Under the pieces are notes generated by a model. It made no database searches. It saw only the letters and a program-made list of their open reading frames with translations, and was not told the DNA's origin. A stretch of DNA of 16,147 bases. Origin: JAMLIN01 sp041676645 (GTDB taxonomy: Bacteria > Pseudomonadota > Gammaproteobacteria > Burkholderiales > Burkholderiaceae_E). The position numbers and the translations under genes were made by a program. Each line of letters opens with the position of its first letter. Within the stretch, counting starts at the first letter, position 1. The DNA is taken from positions 1 to 16,147 of the forward strand of contig JBAYRO010000073.1 in assembly GCA_041676645.1 (NCBI GenBank). Direction: 5' to 3'. Positions 12,364 to 16,147 of this stretch are shown piece after piece.

Positions 12364-13133
12364 CCCGGCCGGCACCCCGCGAGATCCCCACGCACCTCGC
12401 TGATCTCCTCTCGACACGCCGCTTCGAACGCATCGTGGTGTTCAGCGGTGCAGGCATGTCCGAGGACAGTGGAATCCCCACCTTCCGTTCCGGCAGCAAC
12501 GGCCTGTGGAGCGAGTTCGATCCGCAGGAACTCGCCACGCCCGAAGCCTGGCGCCGCGACAGGGAACTGGTGTGGGGCTGGTACGAGTGGCGACGCGGCC
12601 TTGTGATGGCGGCACAACCCCACCCTGGACATCTCGCGGTCGCGCAGTTGCAGCAGCGCTTCGGCGCAACGGTCGTGACGCAGAACGTCGACAATCTGCA
12701 CGAGCGCGCCGGCGTCGCCGATGTTCTGCATCTGCACGGCAGTCTGTTCGCCATGCGATGCGCCGCCTGCAGCGCACCTTACATCCCGGCGAATCCGTCG
12801 CCAACCACGCCGGAGCGGCGACTGCCGCCGCCACGCTGCTCACGCTGTGCGGGTCATGTACGGCCAGGCGTCGTCTGGTTCGGTGAAGGCCTGGACCAGG
12901 ATGTCGTGGACGCCGCCTGCAAGCTCATCGCCGCATGCGATCTGCTGCTGATCATCGGCACTTCCGGCGTGGTGTATCCGGCGGCTGGCCTGGTCGGGCT
13001 GGCGCCGGACGACGCATTGGTCATCGAGATCAATCCACAACCCGGGGAGGTCGCAGCGAAAGTGGGGTTCCGGTGGCAGGCGACGGCGGCAGAAGCCTTG
13101 CCGGCGCTGGTCGGCGTGCTCGGAGCGGGATGA
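12360..13133 (+). CDS. Sir2-family NAD-dependent protein deacylase (class III)
   Basis: A 257-residue cytoplasmic sirtuin that removes acyl groups from lysine using NAD. GAGMSEDSGIPTFR (30-43) binds NAD, TQNVDNLH (107-114) follows, catalytic His is at 126 (HLHGSL), and the Zn site is formed by Cys134, Cys137, Cys160 and Cys163. GVVWFGEGL and IGTSGVVYPA are also present. Tyr75 and Arg78 (YEWRR) are the Y-x-x-R pair that in SIRT5 and CobB binds succinyl or malonyl carboxylates, so desuccinylase activity beside deacetylase is likely. ATG 12360 overlaps the stop of a 9-codon frame starting ATG 12334, which may couple translation. The stop lies 35 bp from the broken end of a parE fragment on the other strand. 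Confidence 0.95.
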   Translation: MTRPAPREIPTHLADLLSTRRFERIVVFSGAGMSEDSGIPTFRSGSNGLWSEFDPQELATPEAWRRDRELVWGWYEWRRGLVMAAQPHPGHLAVAQLQQRFGATVVTQNVDNLHERAGVADVLHLHGSLFAMRCAACSAPYIPANPSPTTPERRLPPPRCSRCAGHVRPGVVWFGEGLDQDVVDAACKLIAACDLLLIIGTSGVVYPAAGLVGLAPDDALVIEINPQPGEVAAKVGFRWQATAAEALPALVGVLGAG

Positions 13134-13167
13134 TGTGACCCCGAGCAGTCATGGCGCCTCGAGGATC

Positions 13168-13266
13168 GACGGTCTCGAGCGCCGCGCCACGCTCCGTCTC
13201 GAGAATGAAATCGGTGATGCGCTCGAGATCGACGAGTGCGGTCCGGGAACAGATCAGCTTCGCCAA
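13168..13266 (-). pseudogene. Truncated ParE/RelE-family toxin gene
   Basis: From TTG 13266 the frame reads MAKLICSRTALVDLERITDFILET, the N-terminal strand and helix typical of ParE-like toxins, then family similarity stops near residue 33 (about 13168). The frame continues without recognisable content into the 3' end of the sirtuin gene. A full ParE is about 95-105 residues, so two thirds of the toxin, including the C-terminal active strand, is gone. It overlaps the upstream antitoxin gene by 13 nt, the normal operon arrangement. The break lies about 35 bp from the sirtuin stop, so a deletion between the two convergent genes is likely. Confidence 0.72.
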
Positions 13267-13472
13267 GTCCTGGACCTGGGTCTCGGAGCAGCCTTTCCCT
13301 GCGCACGATCGCGAAGGTAGGCATGGACCTCGGCGGCAGGGTATCCCTTGCCCGACCGGGTGGCCTCGGATTTCGCCTCGAGCGCACTGGAAACCATCGG
13401 CCGCGAGTCACTCGGTGTAGCGGGACGCCGCGTTGTCGCGGCCGGGAAGCGTGCCCCGGCGATGATCGGCAT
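13254..13472 (-). CDS. Probable antitoxin, partner of the truncated ParE
   Basis: A 72-residue protein; its second half (SGKGYPAAEVHAYLRDRAQGKAAPRP) is the kind of C-terminal toxin-binding tail found in antitoxins paired with ParE/RelE toxins. The N-terminal half (MPIIAGARFPAATTRRP) shows no clear DNA-binding fold, so it may be a short antitoxin of a class I do not recognise or one already altered. ATG 13472 has AAAGGA at a fitting distance; an open frame continues to 13550 without further content. Since the toxin gene is cut short, it is probably an orphan under relaxed selection. The 150-bp stretch between it and the aminotransferase gene holds nothing else I can identify. Confidence 0.6.
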   Translation of the reverse strand: MPIIAGARFPAATTRRPATPSDSRPMVSSALEAKSEATRSGKGYPAAEVHAYLRDRAQGKAAPRPRSRTWRS

Positions 13473-13624
13473 GCTGATCCTTTGTGAACGGATCTGGTCA
13501 CGATACCTCATGCGGACGGATCGGCCGGGGGCAGCAATCTCGGACTCCATCCCGGCCCATCGTGTCCCTTGATCCTCCCGGTGCTAAGCTGCCATGGCAA
13601 CCCGACCCGAAACACGGAGACACC

Positions 13625-14752
13625 ATGCCCGGCCTGCTGCCCGACGTCGATCCCGACGGCCTGCTCGAGTATTCGGTGGTGTTCACCGACCGCGCGCTGA
13701 ACCACATGTCGCAGAAGTTCCAGGGGGTCATGCGCGACATCTCGGCGACGCTCAAGGAGGTCTACAACGCCCCGGCCGCTATCGTCATGCCCGGCAGCGG
13801 CAGCTTCGGCATGGAAGGGGTGGCGCGCCAGTTCGCTCACGGCAGGAAGTGCCTCGTGATCCGCACCGGCTGGTTCAGCTATCGCTGGACGCAGATCTTC
13901 GAGATGGGTGGCATCCCTTCCGAATCCATCGTGCTCAAGGCGCGACCGGTGCGGGATGGCCGGCAGGCGCCCTTCGCCCCACCGCCGATCGACGAGGTCG
14001 TCGCCACCATCGCGCGCGAGAAGCCGGATCTCGTCTTCGCGCCGCATGTCGAGACGGCCGCCGGCCTGATGCTGCCCGACGACTACATGCGCAAAGTGGC
14101 CGACGCAACGCACGAGGCCGGTGGCATGTTCGTGCTCGACTGCATCGCCTCGGGAACGATATGGGTCGACATGGCGGCGATCGGCGTCGATATCCTGATC
14201 AGCGCACCGCAGAAGGGCTGGAGCGGCTCGCCCTGCTCGGCCTTCGTGATGCTCGGCAAGCTTGCGCGCCAGCGCATCGAGGACACCAGCAGCAGCAGCT
14301 TCGCCTGCGACCTGCGCAAATGGCTGCAGATCATGGAAGCCTACGAAAGCGGCGGCCATGCCTATCACGCCACCATGCCCACCGACGCGCTGCTGGGGGT
14401 ACGCGACGCGATGCTGGAAACGAAAGCCTACGGTTTCGACAAGGTCCGCGACGAGCAGCAGGAACTCGGCGACAAGGTGCGCGCGCTGCTCGCACGCCGG
14501 GGCTTTCCCAGCGTGGCGGCGCCCGGCTACGAGTCGCCCGGGGTGGTCGTGAGCTACACCGATGATCCCGAGATCCGCTCGGGCAAGAAGTTCCTCGGTC
14601 TGGGCCTGCAGACCGCCGCCGGCGTGCCCCTGCAATGCGATGAACCAGCCGACTTCAGCACCTTCCGGCTCGGCCTGTTCGGACTCGACAAGCTGCACAA
14701 CATCGACCGTACCGTGGCGCACCTGGACGAGGCGCTGGGCAAGCTGGGTTGA
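13625..14752 (+). CDS. Class V PLP aminotransferase (alanine--glyoxylate aminotransferase family)
   Basis: A 375-residue soluble PLP enzyme of the AGXT/serine-pyruvate aminotransferase group, which typically transfers an amino group from alanine or serine to glyoxylate, giving glycine. The phosphate-binding region MPGSGSFGME is at 55-64, the cofactor Asp in FVLDCIAS, and the Schiff-base Lys is Lys197 in SAPQKGWSG. The C-terminal domain shows KKFLGLGLQTAAGVPL and FSTFRLGLFGLDKL. ATG 13625 has GGAG upstream; the frame is open 47 codons further back, without family content. The presence of malate synthase G nearby fits a glyoxylate role, but the genes are not one operon. Amino donor is uncertain, as the family includes several specificities. 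Confidence 0.9.
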   Translation: MPGLLPDVDPDGLLEYSVVFTDRALNHMSQKFQGVMRDISATLKEVYNAPAAIVMPGSGSFGMEGVARQFAHGRKCLVIRTGWFSYRWTQIFEMGGIPSESIVLKARPVRDGRQAPFAPPPIDEVVATIAREKPDLVFAPHVETAAGLMLPDDYMRKVADATHEAGGMFVLDCIASGTIWVDMAAIGVDILISAPQKGWSGSPCSAFVMLGKLARQRIEDTSSSSFACDLRKWLQIMEAYESGGHAYHATMPTDALLGVRDAMLETKAYGFDKVRDEQQELGDKVRALLARRGFPSVAAPGYESPGVVVSYTDDPEIRSGKKFLGLGLQTAAGVPLQCDEPADFSTFRLGLFGLDKLHNIDRTVAHLDEALGKLG

Positions 14753-14779
14753 GCGTCCGTCAGGGGTGGTGCCCAGTCG

Positions 14780-15523
14780 ATGACACGCCTGCGCACACGC
14801 TCCGTACGCGACGGCGGTGACATCCGCGCCTTCTTCGACGGCATCGCCGACGAGTACTGCGAGAGCCACGGCAACGCCGCGGCGCTGCTCGAGCATCGAC
14901 TCGCGCTGATACGTCGCCTGCTGGCTCCGGTGGCCGGCGGCACCCTGCTGGAGATCGGCTGCGGAACGGGCACGCACCTGTTCGCGCTCGCCGGACGCTT
15001 CGGTCGTGTCATCGGCACCGATCTGTCGCCACGCATGATCGAGGCCGCCGAGCGCATCCGTCTCTCGCATCCCTGTGCGGCGCGCATCGAGCTGCATGTG
15101 GCGCCGGCCGAAACGCCGGCCCGCATCGAGGACGACACCGCGGATGCGGTGCTCTGCGTGGGCGCGTTCGAGCACATGACCGACAAGCCCGCCGTGCTCG
15201 CGGAGGTTCGCCGCGTCCTGCGTCCCGGCGGGCGCCTGGCCTGCCTCACGCTCAACGGCGGGTCGCTCTGGTACCGCCGCATCGCGCCCTGGCTCGGCTA
15301 CGAGACCCGGCACCTCACCAGCGATCGCCTGGTCGAGGCGGCCGAAATGCGATCACTGCTGGAAGCGGCCGGATTGCAGATCGAGGAATGCGGCTACTGG
15401 CGCTTCATCGCGCGCGGCGACATGCCCGCATGGGTAGCGCATTCGCTGCACGGCCTGGATCACCTGGGCCGGGTCTGCCTGCCCGCTCAGTGTCGCGGCG
15501 GACTGTATGCCTGCGCCGCATAG
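14780..15523 (+). CDS. Class I SAM-dependent methyltransferase
   Basis: A 247-residue Rossmann-fold methyltransferase of the Methyltransf_11/UbiE-like type. Motif I LLEIGCGTG is at 56-64, the SAM ribose acid is in IGTDLSPRM, motif II-like DAVLCVGAFEHM and the motif III region VLRPGGRLACLTLN follow. The substrate cannot be assigned; no membrane segments are seen. It starts 27 bp after the aminotransferase stop on the same strand, so the two may be co-transcribed. No strong ribosome site is seen before ATG 14780 (GGGGTGG lies about 10 nt upstream). The end overlaps the converging sulfatase-like gene by 37 nt, so the C-terminal residues (RGGLYACAA) are antisense to that gene's end. Confidence 0.87.
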   Translation: MTRLRTRSVRDGGDIRAFFDGIADEYCESHGNAAALLEHRLALIRRLLAPVAGGTLLEIGCGTGTHLFALAGRFGRVIGTDLSPRMIEAAERIRLSHPCAARIELHVAPAETPARIEDDTADAVLCVGAFEHMTDKPAVLAEVRRVLRPGGRLACLTLNGGSLWYRRIAPWLGYETRHLTSDRLVEAAEMRSLLEAAGLQIEECGYWRFIARGDMPAWVAHSLHGLDHLGRVCLPAQCRGGLYACAA

Positions 15524-16147
15524 GCATCCGCGGCCGGGGTGAACGCGGCGAGGAACCGTTCGCGCATCCGCTCCATGCGCCAGACCGGCGCATCGGCGCC
15601 GGGTCGCATCCCGTCGCTCCAGCCCCAATCGTCGATCGCGTCGAGGACGGCGGCATCGCGAGTGACGAGATGGATGGGGACGTCGAACGAAGCGACATCG
15701 CCGGTCACGACCCGCGCCGGCTGGTGATCGCCCAGGATCACCAGCAGCATGTCGTCGCGCCCGTATTCGAGCAGCCAGGACTCCAGCGTGCGCAGCACAT
15801 AGTCGATCGAGCGCAGATACTGCGCGCGTATGCGATCGGGATCCCGCCAGACGACCTCGGGCGGATCGCCCGCCCGGGCGTGGTCGGTGAACACCGAGCC
15901 GTCCCCCACGGCGTCCCACGGGAGCAACGGGGGAATCGGCGTCCAGGGCGCATGGCTGGAGATGAGCGCGACGCTCGCCATGACCGGCGGTCCGTCGCGA
16001 CGATCCAGCTCCAGGGCATGCAGTGCCGACAGCGTGAACTGGTCGGGCATCGTCACCCAGTTGAAGGGCTCGCCCGCGTAGCCCAGACCATTCGCATCGT
16101 AGACGCGATCGAAACCGAAGAAGCTCGCCTCGGGCCAGGGCCGCTCG
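15487..16147 (-). CDS. Sulfatase/alkaline-phosphatase-superfamily protein, C-terminal part
   Basis: The frame is open to the right edge, so the N-terminus, with the nucleophile and any membrane anchor, is outside the window. About 219 residues are visible. They carry SFFGFDRVYD at the edge, SSHAPWTPIPPLLPWD, a helix YLRSIDYVLRTLESWL and LLVILGDHQPARVV, where GDHQP supplies the metal-binding Asp-His typical of LtaS-like and phosphoglycerol-transferase-like sulfatase-fold enzymes; FDVPIHLVTRD follows. This group includes lipid headgroup transferases and sulfatases, so the substrate is open. The ATG at 16056 is internal to the open frame and not the true start. It converges with the methyltransferase gene with a 37-nt overlap. 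Confidence 0.82.
   Translation of the reverse strand, partial: ERPWPEASFFGFDRVYDANGLGYAGEPFNWVTMPDQFTLSALHALELDRRDGPPVMASVALISSHAPWTPIPPLLPWDAVGDGSVFTDHARAGDPPEVVWRDPDRIRAQYLRSIDYVLRTLESWLLEYGRDDMLLVILGDHQPARVVTGDVASFDVPIHLVTRDAAVLDAIDDWGWSDGMRPGADAPVWRMERMRERFLAAFTPAADAYAAQAYSPPRH

Noticed and set aside
9241..12417. A 1058-codon open frame on the minus strand
   Set aside because: It is antisense to the dehalogenase, malate synthase and DUF2062 genes; long shadow frames are expected in GC-rich coding DNA, and the translation is low-complexity His/Gly/Ala/Arg sequence with no domain.
13508..15313. A 601-codon minus-strand frame
   Set aside because: Antisense shadow of the aminotransferase and methyltransferase genes, with no recognisable family.
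1..16147. CRISPR array, tRNA or rRNA gene, prophage
   Set aside because: No regularly spaced repeats, no recognisable RNA gene sequences and no phage structural or integrase genes were seen on either strand.

Overview
The window is GC-rich chromosomal DNA with dense genes and no rRNA, tRNA, transposase, integrase or CRISPR array that I can see. Gene content suggests a free-living aerobic proteobacterium, most likely a betaproteobacterium of the Burkholderiales type: a PAS/GAF/GGDEF signalling protein, malate synthase G behind a haloacid dehalogenase, and lumazine synthase behind an FMN riboswitch. This is inferred from gene families and codon usage; no marker gene fixes the taxonomy.

Layout. 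At 1-1716 lies the C-terminal part of a diguanylate cyclase, convergent with an SDR oxidoreductase (1816-2598, minus). A polytopic membrane protein of unknown function (2811-3647) follows a sequence that resembles a PhoB box. Its 3' end overlaps a vapBC module (3580-4273, minus) whose toxin gene has an in-frame amber codon. Next come type II lumazine synthase (4341-4856, minus) with a terminator-like hairpin and an FMN riboswitch upstream (5045-5196), and a divergent FMN-dependent PPOX flavoprotein (5353-5952). The 3' end of the PPOX gene is the left boundary of a toxin-antitoxin nest on the minus strand: a PemK/MazF-like pair (6005-6699), higBA (6818-7431) and a GNAT/DUF1778 (TacAT-type) pair (7546-8353). 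A perfect 47-bp copy of the PPOX 3' end recurs at 6796-6842, so direct repeats bracket the PemK/MazF pair.

The second half is mostly metabolic. An L-2-haloacid dehalogenase (8642-9394) overlaps malate synthase G (9391-11547) by ATGA. A DUF2062 membrane protein (11680-12294) and a SIRT5-like class III sirtuin (12360-13133) follow. Between the sirtuin and a class V aminotransferase (13625-14752) is a minus-strand antitoxin gene with a truncated parE toxin (13168-13472). A SAM-dependent methyltransferase (14780-15523) converges with a sulfatase-type hydrolase that runs off the window (15487-16147, minus).

How the genes fit together. The dehalogenase and malate synthase can form a short 2-haloacetate -> glycolate -> glyoxylate -> malate route (glycolate oxidase is not in the window), and the aminotransferase may also use glyoxylate. 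The most unusual feature is five toxin-antitoxin loci of different families in about 10 kb, all on the minus strand while most metabolic genes are on the plus strand. Three look intact and two are decayed; two are bracketed by direct repeats, one perfect and one imperfect. This looks like a repeatedly used insertion region for very small addiction modules without a visible recombinase.
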